A stretch of DNA of 64,000 nt, from assembly GCA_963665505.1 (NCBI GenBank), contig OY762275.1, positions 992,001 through 1,056,000 on the forward strand, in the 5' to 3' direction. The position numbers and the translations under genes were made by a program. The DNA is from QANA01 sp963665505 (GTDB lineage: Bacteria; Bacillota; Clostridia; Christensenellales; Christensenellaceae). Below the pieces are notes generated by a model. The model did not search any database. It worked only from the letters and a program-made list of their open reading frames with translations, and was not told the origin of the DNA. Shown here in pieces: positions 1-8,181 of the stretch. Each line of letters opens with the position of its first letter. The first letter of the stretch is position 1.

Positions 1-1
1 G

Positions 2-772
2 ATGCGCTTGGCATCAAAATTTGACGAAGACCCTGCCCTATACGACAAATGGCGGCCGACCTACGTCCCGGAATTATACGAAGATATGCTGGCCTATCGG
101 CCCATCGGCCGGTCCGGAAACGTGCTTGAGATCGGCATCGGGACGGGGCAGGCCACGCTGCCCCTCCTGAAGACGGGCTGCCGCCTCACCGCGGTGGAAC
201 CGGGCGGCAACCTGGCGGCGTTTTCGCAAAAGAAATTTGCGGGTTATGAAAATTTCGCTGTGCAGAATACGACTTTTGAGGATTTTTCGGCGCCCGATTC
301 TGCGTTTGACCTGATCTATGCCGCGACTGCCTTCCATTGGATCCCGGAAGAGACCGGCTATCCCAAAGTGTATCGGCTGCTGAAAAGCGGCGGGGCCTTT
401 GCGCGGTTCCGCAACCATCCTTATATGGACAAGGGGAATCTGCCGCTCCATGCTGCGCTGCAAGAAGTCTATGCGGCCTATATGCCGGGTGGCCAGGAGC
501 CGCCGGAATACAGTGAAAAAGACTGCGTCAAACTCGCCGATGCCATTAAACAGTACGGATTTGTGGACGTGACGTACAAGCTGTACCATAGGGTACGGAC
601 GTTCAATGCCAAGGGGTATGTTTCTCTCCTGGACACGTATTCCGACCACAGGGCGCTCCAGGAAGACCGACGGGCCTTGTTTTATAATAAGATAAAAGAA
701 GTGATCGGCCGCTTCGGCGGGCAAATCCATATGTATGACACGATCAACCTGCTCCTCGCAAGAAAGCCCTGA
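2..772 (+). CDS. Class I SAM-dependent methyltransferase
   Basis: The 256-residue product has the Rossmann methyltransferase motif I VLEIGIGTGQ at residues 41-50, the acidic end of strand 2 (VEPG, 65-68) and a motif FDLIYAATAFHWI near 103-115, as in the Methyltransf_11/25 family. The N-terminal FDEDPALYDKWRP resembles complete family members, so the ATG at base 2 is probably the true start. The window edge hides any ribosome site, and a slightly longer N-terminus cannot be excluded. The substrate is unknown. It is GC-rich, unlike the AT-rich island that follows directly downstream. Confidence 0.8.
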   Translation: MRLASKFDEDPALYDKWRPTYVPELYEDMLAYRPIGRSGNVLEIGIGTGQATLPLLKTGCRLTAVEPGGNLAAFSQKKFAGYENFAVQNTTFEDFSAPDSAFDLIYAATAFHWIPEETGYPKVYRLLKSGGAFARFRNHPYMDKGNLPLHAALQEVYAAYMPGGQEPPEYSEKDCVKLADAIKQYGFVDVTYKLYHRVRTFNAKGYVSLLDTYSDHRALQEDRRALFYNKIKEVIGRFGGQIHMYDTINLLLARKP

Positions 773-1103
773 GGGGGGGACGGGCCGGCGCGCATATTGG
801 TGTGAACAGAGATGAATTGATAGAAATAGAAAAATAGTTGCTTTGTTTGCGATGAATAGAAAGGCTGGATGGGGGGACCATATGGCCTTTGTTGTATTTT
901 CCAGTGGTAGAGAAACGTATAGTTTTAAAATATAGTTGGAGTTTGATATACTAAATAAAAGAATAGTTATCATGTGTAGTAGATAGTTAGAAATTTTTTT
1001 CTGAATTCTTTTGTTTTTTTGACTAAATAGTTTTTACTTTTTATAACCTAAAGAATTAAGGTTTTAATTTTTTATATAAAAAATAGTTGTAGAGGAGGCT
1101 GTG
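773..1103. other. AT-rich intergenic region with repeated ATAGTT motifs
   Basis: No convincing gene lies here. Composition switches from GC-rich to strongly AT-rich after about 800. The hexamer ATAGTT occurs seven times on the plus strand (starts at 834, 919, 932, 963, 983, 1027, 1083), irregularly spaced, ending just before the ribosome site of the DUF3800 gene. This may be a regulator-binding array or only a composition effect. Confidence 0.5.
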
Positions 1104-2315
1104 ATGGTTCCCAATAGATCTCATCAAATGTCATTTTATGATGTTGAGCGTCTTAAAAGGATTGCTTTGCAACCCGGTCGTACGGCTTTTCTTGATGAGT
1201 GCGGCAATTTTGGTTTTAATTTTCAAGCCGAAGGTACTTCTTTATATTATATCGTTTGTGCGGTTGTGGTTGATAACAAAAAAATCAAAGAAATTGAACG
1301 AAAAGTAGATGAACTGCGCAGGAATAATTTTGGAAAAGGAGAAATGAAATCAAGTTCCATAAGTGGGAACCATACAAGAAGAGCTAAAATCTTAACTGAA
1401 TTATTGTTATTAGATTTTTCGCTTATTATTCTTATTGCGGACAAGCGAAAATTTCAAAAAGAATCTCCCCTAGCGAACTATAGAAGTCCTTTTGTTAAGT
1501 ATCTCCATCAAAAATTATACAATTCAATGTATAATGTATATCCAAAATTGAACATCATTGAGGACGAATATGGTCTATCAGAATTTCAGGAGGGATATTG
1601 TGAATATATTAAGGAGAACCGCCCTGCCCCAAACTTATTTAGTCAATACAATTTTGATTACGTTAAGAGTCAAAATAGTAATATAGTACAAATTGCTGAT
1701 ATGATTGCAGGGTCTATTAAACAACACCTTATAGATAAGAAATCGCCTAATGCATTGACTATATTTAAATCAAAAATATTGGATATCATTAACTTTCCAA
1801 AGGCTTTTAAAGAATACGGGATTGAGATGAGTGCGGATAAATTTTATGATGTGCAGATTTATACTTTGGCGGAACAATGTGCAACTAAATATATTGAAAA
1901 AAATGAACATTCTAAAGAAGAAGATATTCGGCTTCGGGTACTATTTTTGCGGAACCTGTTATTTACGGTACGAAACATCAGTAAAACAAAGTATCTTTGT
2001 TCAAAAGAAATTGTTCGGTGGTTATCCGGTCTTTCTGAAAAACATATTATTACTTCAAGCTATCTTTATCGAAGAATTATTCCCCAGCTTAGAGATGCTG
2101 ATGTGATTATTGCCAGTAGCGGTCACGGTTATAAGATTCCCACGTCGGTTAAAGATATAAGTGTATATATAAACCAAACTGATGGCATAGTAAGTCCAAT
2201 GCTTAACCGCATTGAAAACTGCCGGAAATTAATCCGAAAACAAACTAATGGGACTCTTGATATTTTAAATGATCCTGCATTAACAAAGTACAAAAGATTT
2301 TTTGGGGATTTCTGA
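1104..2315 (+). CDS. DUF3800 protein with C-terminal winged-helix-like domain
   Basis: The N-terminal half matches DUF3800: an acidic FLDECGNFG motif near residues 29-37 (usual form DESG) and the closing QIADMIAG motif near 195. DUF3800 is an uncharacterised, possibly RNase-H-like family often found in mobile or defence contexts. The last third (about 285-350) looks like a winged helix ending SSGHGYKIPTS. The ATG at 1104 follows AGAGGAGG with 5 nt spacing; a GTG at 1101 is the alternative. Codon use is very AT-rich, unlike all neighbours, which implies transfer. Function is unknown; nuclease or defence activity is inference only. Confidence 0.7.
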   Translation: MVPNRSHQMSFYDVERLKRIALQPGRTAFLDECGNFGFNFQAEGTSLYYIVCAVVVDNKKIKEIERKVDELRRNNFGKGEMKSSSISGNHTRRAKILTELLLLDFSLIILIADKRKFQKESPLANYRSPFVKYLHQKLYNSMYNVYPKLNIIEDEYGLSEFQEGYCEYIKENRPAPNLFSQYNFDYVKSQNSNIVQIADMIAGSIKQHLIDKKSPNALTIFKSKILDIINFPKAFKEYGIEMSADKFYDVQIYTLAEQCATKYIEKNEHSKEEDIRLRVLFLRNLLFTVRNISKTKYLCSKEIVRWLSGLSEKHIITSSYLYRRIIPQLRDADVIIASSGHGYKIPTSVKDISVYINQTDGIVSPMLNRIENCRKLIRKQTNGTLDILNDPALTKYKRFFGDF

Positions 2316-3021
2316 TAAAATTTTGAGGGGAAAGTGATATTGCTTTTCCCCCTCCCTCCACCTCCACGCTAAACCCCCTTTCCTCCGGGATCGTCAGGGG
2401 CAGTATATCGGCCGAGACGCGGACGACCTCTAAATGCGGGCAGTCCACAAGCGGGGAAAGGTCGGTGATCTGCGCGCCGGATAGCCTGATCTCGCGGAGG
2501 TTGGGCAGATACGCGGCGAACGAGAGGTCGTAGATCGGGTCGCCCTCCCAGATTTCAAGCGACGTCAGCCCTTCGAGGAAAAGCAGATCGTCATACGTCA
2601 TCTCCGAATCCTGCATCCAGCCGACTTTCTCATAGACGGCGTTCTTTTCTTCTTCCGAAGAAAAGTGGACCGGCAAAACGCTGCCGATGAGCGTGCTGCC
2701 GGCAGAGACGACTTGTTCGCTCTCTGTGGCGGGGGCTTCTGTCTCGATCTCCGTTTGCGCCGCGGGCAGCAGCTCGTCAAACCAGCCGTCGTACAGGCCG
2801 TAGAGCGCCCCCGACAGCAGGACGACCAACATGGCGGCCAGGCCCAGCAGCAGGTTCCAGAGGTTGCGGCTTCTCTTTTTCTCGATGGTATATTGGTAGC
2901 CGGTGATGCCGTCGCCAATCAGTTCCGGCCCCAAAAGGGCAGGATCCGTCAGTTTGTCCACCAGCTTTTTGTTGACTTTTCCCTGTCGATACGGTAAAAT
3001 ATTTTTTGCGACGAAGAACAA
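2245..3021 (-). CDS. Membrane protein with leucine-rich-repeat-like segment, 3' end apparently replaced
   Basis: The product has one transmembrane helix (NLLLGLAAMLVVLLSGALY), a short acidic linker, and an extracellular part resembling one or two leucine-rich repeats (LPNLREIRLSGAQITDLSPL). No exact family was recognised. The last 25 or so residues are read from AT-rich DNA shared with the end of the convergent DUF3800 gene (overlap 2245-2315), so the original C-terminus was probably lost when that island arrived. The start is uncertain: the frame continues through the tRNA-Met gene, and TTG at 3021 is only a guess. A truncated pseudogene is a real alternative. Confidence 0.5.
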   Translation of the reverse strand: MFFVAKNILPYRQGKVNKKLVDKLTDPALLGPELIGDGITGYQYTIEKKRSRNLWNLLLGLAAMLVVLLSGALYGLYDGWFDELLPAAQTEIETEAPATESEQVVSAGSTLIGSVLPVHFSSEEEKNAVYEKVGWMQDSEMTYDDLLFLEGLTSLEIWEGDPIYDLSFAAYLPNLREIRLSGAQITDLSPLVDCPHLEVVRVSADILPLTIPEERGFSVEVEGGGKAISLSPQNFIRNPQKIFCTLLMQDHLKYQESH

Positions 3022-3029
3022 GTCGGCAT

Positions 3030-3106
3030 GGCGGCGTAGCTCAGTTGGCCAGAGCAATCGGTTCATACCCGATCGGTCATCCGTTCGACCCGGATCGCCG
3101 CTACCA
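3030..3106 (+). tRNA. tRNA-Met (CAT), elongator type
   Basis: A full cloverleaf is readable. The acceptor GGCGGCG pairs with CGCCGCT, with one G-U at the end. The D arm is TAGCTCAGTTGGCCAGAGCA, the anticodon stem ATCGG/CCGAT holds loop TTCATAC (anticodon CAT), and the T arm is ATCCG-TTCGACC-CGGAT. The discriminator A and an encoded CCA end at 3106. The G1-U72 end and the overall sequence fit clostridial elongator tRNA-Met rather than initiator tRNA. Confidence 0.95.
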
Positions 3107-3114
3107 TATTTTTT

Positions 3115-3145
3115 AAAAAACCCGGAGAGATACCGGGCTTTTTTT
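3115..3145 (+). terminator. Terminator of tRNA-Met
   Basis: CCCGG-agagata-CCGGG followed by seven T residues, starting 15 nt after the CCA end. Confidence 0.85.
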
Positions 3146-3256
3146 GCGCATTTTTCTGCTCGCGGCAGAGTTCAAACATTGTTCACCGTTTTCTTAAGGC
3201 TGTCTTCAGGTTTGGGCCGTACGCTGTTGGTCTGCGGGGCAAAGCGGGCGGCGGGC

Positions 3257-3798
3257 ATGAGACAGAAAAGTACCCCGGACGGCGTCGGGCCGCCCGGGGT
3301 AGAAAAACACGGGGGCAGGGTAGGGCGGCTGCACATCGCGCTGCTATTGGCGGGCGCCCTTTTTTTGCGGCTGTTTTTTTCTCGGTGTACAATGCGGTCG
3401 GGCTGGCAGAGATGGATTCCGGCACCGGCAACGGAACGCAGATCGAATACCTGCGGGAGCAGGTGCGAGCGGGGGATGTCTTTATCTATGCGGATATCGG
3501 GGCCGGGTCGGCCGTCGCCGTGCATTTTGAAGACGATACGCAGTATTCCTATCACCCGGAAGGCTGGGGCGTGGAGCAGGTGTACCCGGCCTGTGCGCCG
3601 CAGATGCAGGTGCTCACGGACCTTTCCTTCCCAGACGGCTGTATGGGTACGGGGCGTATCTGGCTCGTCGATTCGCCAGGCTTTTCGCTGTACTATGGCG
3701 CGTTCGGGGGCGCGGGCTACCAGATTTTGCAGATCAAAGAGATCGGGACCGCCTACCAGAATTATACGTTTAGCTTCGCGCTGGTTGAAAAAGAATAA
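3257..3798 (+). pseudogene. Remnant of a family-39-like membrane glycosyltransferase
   Basis: From 3385 to 3798 the frame encodes a sequence like the C-terminal domain of polytopic glycosyltransferase family 39/ArnT-like proteins (AGDVFIYADIG, QYSYHPEGWGVEQ, GRIWLVDSPG, final AYQNYTFSFALVEKE). Upstream, ATG 3257 opens a frame with a basic leader and one hydrophobic segment (IALLLAGALFLRLFF). It joins the second frame only if a one-base shift occurs in the T7 run near 3371-3378. The many membrane helices expected between are missing, so this looks like an internally deleted and frameshifted relic. Confidence 0.6.
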
Positions 3799-3857
3799 AC
3801 TTTGCTTTATGATGGAAGGGATATTTAAATCCTGTGGGAAATGGCGAGGGAAAACCG

Positions 3858-4343
3858 ATGCGTTTCAGACCGGCAAGAAAAGAAGAAATAGGGGAACTCT
3901 TTGCGGAAGGCTATAAAGCCTGGCCCAAGGGCAGGACGTTTGCCCGCTACTGCGCCGATAACGCCAAAGACGACGTGCTGGGCACACGCTATGTGCTGGA
4001 AGAAGCGGGAGAGATCGTCTCCTCGCTCATCCTGCTGCATTTAGGGGAGTTGCTCGGCCGGAAACTCTACGGCATAGGTTCCGTATTGACGCCGCCCGCC
4101 CACCGGGGCAAAGGGTATGCGACCAAGCTGCTTAAAAAAAGCCTGGCACTCGTCCCGGGAGAGGACGCCATCGTCCTGCTGTTTTCCGAGATCGCGCCCG
4201 CTTTTTATAAGCGGCTCGGTTTCCGCGCGCTGCCGCCGCATCTGCAAAAGGAAAAAGGCTCCGTCTGCATGGCCCGCTGCGGCGAGGCCGCGTGGATACA
4301 GCTGCAAAACAGCACGGCGGGGGTCCTCCCCAAATATTTCTGA
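3858..4343 (+). CDS. GNAT-family N-acetyltransferase
   Basis: This 161-residue protein has the GNAT acetyl-CoA motif in YGIGSVLTPPAHRGKGYATKL (R/Q-x-x-G-x-G/A type), followed by the typical FYKRLGF motif near the C-terminus. GNAT enzymes transfer acetyl from acetyl-CoA to an amine; the substrate is unknown. The ATG at 3858 follows GCGAGGG with good spacing and is preferred to the in-frame ATG at 3834. It stands alone between two decayed genes. Confidence 0.8.
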   Translation: MRFRPARKEEIGELFAEGYKAWPKGRTFARYCADNAKDDVLGTRYVLEEAGEIVSSLILLHLGELLGRKLYGIGSVLTPPAHRGKGYATKLLKKSLALVPGEDAIVLLFSEIAPAFYKRLGFRALPPHLQKEKGSVCMARCGEAAWIQLQNSTAGVLPKYF

Positions 4344-4393
4344 TTTTTATGAAAACAGGATCGGATTTTTTAATGAAAGGAGAAACAGATAAA

Positions 4394-4683
4394 ATGAAGT
4401 ATTTTGTTGTTGGATTTACACAAACTCAAGTTGCTATGGGGACTGAGCTCAAAATTATCAATTTTGCAAAAGATGTGGTGCGTTCTAAAATGCCTAATGG
4501 GCTAACTGGTGTTTTGTTTATACAGATGAATCGATGAATATGGGCGACAAATATGCCGATTTTTATTGCATCAGAGAAGATATTTATCCTATTATCCAAA
4601 AGAATTTTGGACTAAACAGTGTTAATGTTGTTGATGAGAAAGATGAAGATACAGTAAAAAAATCGATTGTATTTTCCGTATAA
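4394..4683 (+). pseudogene. Frameshifted small hypothetical protein
   Basis: After GAAAGGAG, ATG 4394 opens an AT-rich frame (MKYFVVGFTQTQVAMG...) that ends at 4537. A second frame, shifted by -1 around 4510-4518, continues with VYTDESMNMGDKYADFYCIR to a TAA at 4681-4683, giving about 96 residues in total. The two parts read as one protein interrupted by a single-base deletion in a T-rich run. No family was recognised. A sequencing error is possible. Confidence 0.45.
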
Positions 4684-4730
4684 AAAGACGACCATATTTG
4701 TATGCGCCCCGCTGAACGGTGCGTCTTTTT

Positions 4731-5654
4731 TTATCGCGCGTCCTGACCCCGGTGGGCGAGCGGTTTGCCATATTCCCATTCGAAGCCGGCCTTTTCGGAA
4801 GTAAAATCGAACAGCAGCCCGCCGTTTTCCCAGAAGCGGTAGCGCGCGCGGCAGGCGGGGTCTTCGCGGATGCGCCGGCGCATAGCCCCCTGCAGCGGCG
4901 CACGGAGCAGCGTGGCGGTCTTTTTTAAAATTGTGCATTCGAGCAGGTAGTGGCCCTGCCGTACGACAAGGGAATTTTTCCCTATCTCCGCCGCTTTGGC
5001 ACCCAGGTAGGTGGCGATGCGGTATTCCCGGCCGCCCCAATACACGAAGCCGATGATGCCCGTGAAAGAGAAGGGAAAGAGAGGGATATCCGCCACTGAG
5101 AGCATGAGGGAGCAGGGCCTTCCGGCCGTCTCGGCGTTGCACTGCGTCCAGAGGTAGCGCCGGGGGAAAGACCGCCCGCGGTCGCCATCGATATACCCCG
5201 TGCCGTTTGGGAATCCTATCGGCCGACCATTCAGCAAGAGGCTGCCGCGGATGCTGTGCGAAAAGCTCCATACGCTGTGCCGGCATTGCAGGAAGGGGAC
5301 GTATGCGAACGGGCCCATGATGTCGTAGCGGGGCCGTATGCGTTCCCCGAAACGGAGCTGTCCTTCCACCGAGATCTCCGGGGTATGGATATCCACAGAC
5401 AGCCCTTCGGCCGAAAAGCGGTTGGGGCCGACTTTGACAAAAAGCCTCCGGTTTTGCGCGGAGAAATCCCGCCCGCCGAATTCTGCGCAGGCGGTGCCGT
5501 CCCTGTGTACGATTTGTATGGAAGCAGACCGGTGGCCCTGCTTATCGATATGGAGCGCCGGGATGAAGGCGAGCGTCTCCGCCTGGTTCTGCTGTTTGAA
5601 ATACCAGCCTTCGAAATATCCGCGCCGTCTGCGGGCGCCGTGGAAATCACGCAT
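4731..5654 (-). CDS. Tocopherol-cyclase-like family protein
   Basis: The sequence carries the N-terminal RRGYFEGWYFK motif, followed by IPALHI, PFAYVPFLQCRHSVWSF, the segment GTGYIDGDRGRSFPRRYLWTQ and a beta-rich C-terminus. Together these mark the bacterial relatives of plant tocopherol cyclase (a lipocalin-like AttH fold). The role in anaerobic bacteria is not established; a lipid- or quinone-like ligand is inference. ATG 5654 overlaps the upstream FAD-Rieske gene by 8 nt, so the two are probably translationally coupled. ATG 5684 is an alternative start; neither has a strong ribosome site. Confidence 0.7.
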   Translation of the reverse strand: MRDFHGARRRRGYFEGWYFKQQNQAETLAFIPALHIDKQGHRSASIQIVHRDGTACAEFGGRDFSAQNRRLFVKVGPNRFSAEGLSVDIHTPEISVEGQLRFGERIRPRYDIMGPFAYVPFLQCRHSVWSFSHSIRGSLLLNGRPIGFPNGTGYIDGDRGRSFPRRYLWTQCNAETAGRPCSLMLSVADIPLFPFSFTGIIGFVYWGGREYRIATYLGAKAAEIGKNSLVVRQGHYLLECTILKKTATLLRAPLQGAMRRRIREDPACRARYRFWENGGLLFDFTSEKAGFEWEYGKPLAHRGQDAR

Positions 5655-7089
5655 CGCGGCCGATGTCTTTTTCCGCCGGCTCATCCAGCAGGCGGCCGTC
5701 GCAATCGAAGCGGGAACCGTGGCAGGGGCAGTCCCAGCTCTGTTCGTCGGGGTTCCAGGTGAGTTGGCAGCCGAGGTGCGGGCACGTGGGCGCGACCGTG
5801 TGCGTATGCCCGGCCCGGTCGAGAAAGACGCCGGCTTTGCCCTCTGCCGTTTTCACGATGCCGCCCCGGCCCGCAGACAGGTCCCGCGCCCTTTTCCGGG
5901 GGATAGAGAAAAACCGTTTGGCGTAGCTTTGTGCCGTCCGCGCGCCGTTTCCCAAAAAAGCGGGCAGAGACTGCAGCGGCGTGCAGCGCGCGGGGGAAAA
6001 CACGTCTGCCCACGGGCTTTGCAGACCGCAGATGCTTTGCGAAAGGAGCATGGCGGCTACCATAGAGGTGCTCATGCCCCATTTGGCAAATCCCGTCGCA
6101 ACGTACCAATCCGGCGTTTTGCGCGAGAACTGCCCGATGTAGGGAATGCCGTCCAGCGTGATGCAGTCCTGCGCCGACCAGCGCGCAACCGGTGTGCTCC
6201 CCGGGTAGAAGGCTGCGGCCGCCCGTTCCAGCGCGGCGTATTTCCCGCCCTTTTTGTTGTCGCCGGTGCGATGGTCTGCGCCGCCCAGCAGCAGCAGGTC
6301 GCCGTAGTTGCGGAAGGAATACCCATGCGCGTCCATGCCGACATACGTGCCGTCCAGCTGCGCGGCGTCTTTGAGCGCGAGCACGTACGAGCGTTCCTGG
6401 TGCATGCGCAGGAAATAATAGCCGGGCTTGTTGAGAAAGGGAAAGTGGCAGGCGAACATGATATGTTTGGCCGTTACGGTATGCCCGTCCGCCCCGATAC
6501 GGTTGCCCCGCACCCATTGCACCGGCGTATGTTCATATACGTCCATTCTGCCGGCAAGCGCCCGGAGGAATTTCAGCGGGTGGAAGCACGCCTGCCCCTC
6601 CATGCGGACGGCGCCCGCGACTTCGAAGGGCAGCGCCGTTTTTCTGGTAAAGGAAACGGGCAGCCCCAAAGCGGCCGCCGCGTTCGCCTCGCGCCGCAAA
6701 GGCTTTGCATTTTCAGTCGAATAAAGGTAAGCCGGGCATTCTGTAAAATCGCAGTCGATGCCGAGCCTGCGTATGATCTCGGCGTAGCGGGCGACCGCGG
6801 CCTGGTTTGCCTCCGCGTAGTGCCCGGCCTTCTTTTTGCCGAATGCGGCGGTCAGTCTGTCGTAGATGAGCCCGTGCTGTGCGGTGATCTTGGCGGTGGT
6901 GTTGCCCGTCTGCCCGCTGCCCACGGTGTTTTTTTCCAGTACGATGACGTCTGCGCCGTTTTCCGCCAGCAGATAGGCCGTGAGTATGCCCGCCAGGCCG
7001 CCGCCGATCACGGCGACGTCCACGGACGTGCCGCGGGAAAGCGCCCTGTGGGCATACGTTTCTGTCGTTTGTTTCCAGATAGATTCCAT
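5647..7089 (-). CDS. FAD-dependent oxidoreductase with C-terminal Rieske [2Fe-2S] domain
   Basis: The 480-residue protein begins with a DAO-type FAD-binding domain: the dinucleotide fold DVAVIGGGLAGILTAYLL near residue 25, then EKNTVGSGQTGNTTAKI. It ends with a Rieske domain whose cluster ligands are visible as CPHLGC and CPCHGSRFD. This YhfW-like domain order is common in Firmicutes. It probably oxidises a small amine or alcohol and passes electrons to the cluster, but the substrate is unknown. It lies upstream of, and overlaps, the tocopherol-cyclase-like gene. Confidence 0.85.
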   Translation of the reverse strand: MESIWKQTTETYAHRALSRGTSVDVAVIGGGLAGILTAYLLAENGADVIVLEKNTVGSGQTGNTTAKITAQHGLIYDRLTAAFGKKKAGHYAEANQAAVARYAEIIRRLGIDCDFTECPAYLYSTENAKPLRREANAAAALGLPVSFTRKTALPFEVAGAVRMEGQACFHPLKFLRALAGRMDVYEHTPVQWVRGNRIGADGHTVTAKHIMFACHFPFLNKPGYYFLRMHQERSYVLALKDAAQLDGTYVGMDAHGYSFRNYGDLLLLGGADHRTGDNKKGGKYAALERAAAAFYPGSTPVARWSAQDCITLDGIPYIGQFSRKTPDWYVATGFAKWGMSTSMVAAMLLSQSICGLQSPWADVFSPARCTPLQSLPAFLGNGARTAQSYAKRFFSIPRKRARDLSAGRGGIVKTAEGKAGVFLDRAGHTHTVAPTCPHLGCQLTWNPDEQSWDCPCHGSRFDCDGRLLDEPAEKDIGRDA

Positions 7090-7166
7090 GCCTGTTCCTC
7101 CCGGGATACTCTGTCCCTTTTTTGGGCCGTTTATTCAGGTTTTGGCCGCCGCATCGCCTTTTTATG

Positions 7167-7175
7167 TGCTATAAT
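7167..7175 (+). promoter_or_regulatory. Extended -10 promoter element of the EamA transporter gene
   Basis: TGCTATAAT matches an extended -10 (TGnTATAAT) 45 nt before the ATG at 7220. No good -35 is seen, as expected for this promoter class. Confidence 0.5.
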
Positions 7176-7219
7176 AAAAAGCGTATGCGTTGTTGAAAAA
7201 ATGGAGGGGAGGCATTTCT

Positions 7220-8080
7220 ATGTGGGTATTGCTTGCGTTTGCATCGGCGTTGTTCGCCGGTCTTACGTCCATCCTTGCGAAAGTGGGGATCAAGGATGTG
7301 GATTCCAATGTGGCCACCGCGCTGCGCACGGTCGTCGTCGTATTGTTCGCGTGGGGCATGGTGTTTATCGTCGGGTCTCAGGATACGCTTAGGGATATCA
7401 GTCTGAAGACGCTGCTGTTTCTGATCCTTTCGGGCCTGGCGACGGGGGCGTCCTGGCTCTGCTACTTTCGCGCGCTGCAGATGGGCGATGTGAACAAAGT
7501 CGTGCCCATCGATAAATCCAGCACGGTGCTTTCCATGCTGCTGGCTTTCCTGCTGCTGGGCGAGAGTCTGACGCTTTTAAAAGGCGCCGCGATGGCGGTG
7601 ATAGCGGGGGGCACCTACCTGATGATCGAAAAAAAGGCTGCGGCCGCCCAAACCAAAAAAGGCCCCGGTTGGCTGCTGTATGCGCTGGGCTCGGCGGTCT
7701 TTGCCAGCCTGACCTCGATCCTTGGTAAGGTGGGCATAGAAGGCGTGGAATCCAACCTGGGCACGGCCATCCGTACGGTCGTCGTGCTCGTTATGGCGTG
7801 GGCGATCCTGTTCGGCACGCATAAGCAGGGCGAGATAAAAAAGATAGACGGCCACAGTTGGTTGTTTTTAGGGTTGTCGGGCCTCGCGACCGGGTTTTCC
7901 TGGCTGTGCTACTACCGCGCGCTGCAGACCGGCCCGGCCAGTATCGTCGTGCCCATCGATAAGCTGAGCATACTGGCCTCCATCGCGTTCTCCTATTTCG
8001 TTTTCAAGGAGAAACTGACCAAACGTTCGGCCCTGGGGCTGGTCCTGGTCGTGGGGGGCACGCTGTGCCTGCTGTTGTAA
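7220..8080 (+). CDS. EamA/DMT-family transporter with two near-duplicate halves
   Basis: The 286-residue protein has about ten hydrophobic segments in two EamA repeats. Both halves share LTSILxKVGI, SGLATGxSWLCYxRALQ and VVPIDK at matching places, an unusually high internal similarity. Single-repeat proteins of this type exist in Firmicutes, so this looks like a recent tandem fusion. DMT proteins export or import small metabolites; the substrate is unknown. ATG 7220 follows AGGGGAGG (7205-7212). The gene is monocistronic, with a terminator at 8148. Confidence 0.85.
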   Translation: MWVLLAFASALFAGLTSILAKVGIKDVDSNVATALRTVVVVLFAWGMVFIVGSQDTLRDISLKTLLFLILSGLATGASWLCYFRALQMGDVNKVVPIDKSSTVLSMLLAFLLLGESLTLLKGAAMAVIAGGTYLMIEKKAAAAQTKKGPGWLLYALGSAVFASLTSILGKVGIEGVESNLGTAIRTVVVLVMAWAILFGTHKQGEIKKIDGHSWLFLGLSGLATGFSWLCYYRALQTGPASIVVPIDKLSILASIAFSYFVFKEKLTKRSALGLVLVVGGTLCLLL

Positions 8081-8147
8081 AAAGCGCCCCGCGGGAGCGA
8101 TAGAAGGCCGGGCGGGCGTTCTTGGAGATGTGCTTTGCCGGGATACC

Positions 8148-8179
8148 AAAACCCCCGTTCCTTTGGGAACGGGGGTTTT
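8148..8179. terminator. Bidirectional terminator between convergent genes
   Basis: AAAACCCCCGTTCC-tttg-GGAACGGGGGTTTT serves the transporter on the plus strand and the NlpC/P60-like gene on the minus strand. Confidence 0.9.
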
Positions 8180-8181
8180 AT

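Noticed and set aside
3030..3106. tRNA-Met as an integration site for the AT-rich island
   Set aside because: The island lies on the 5' side of the tRNA with 0.7 kb of GC-rich DNA between, and no repeat of the tRNA 3' end was seen in the window.
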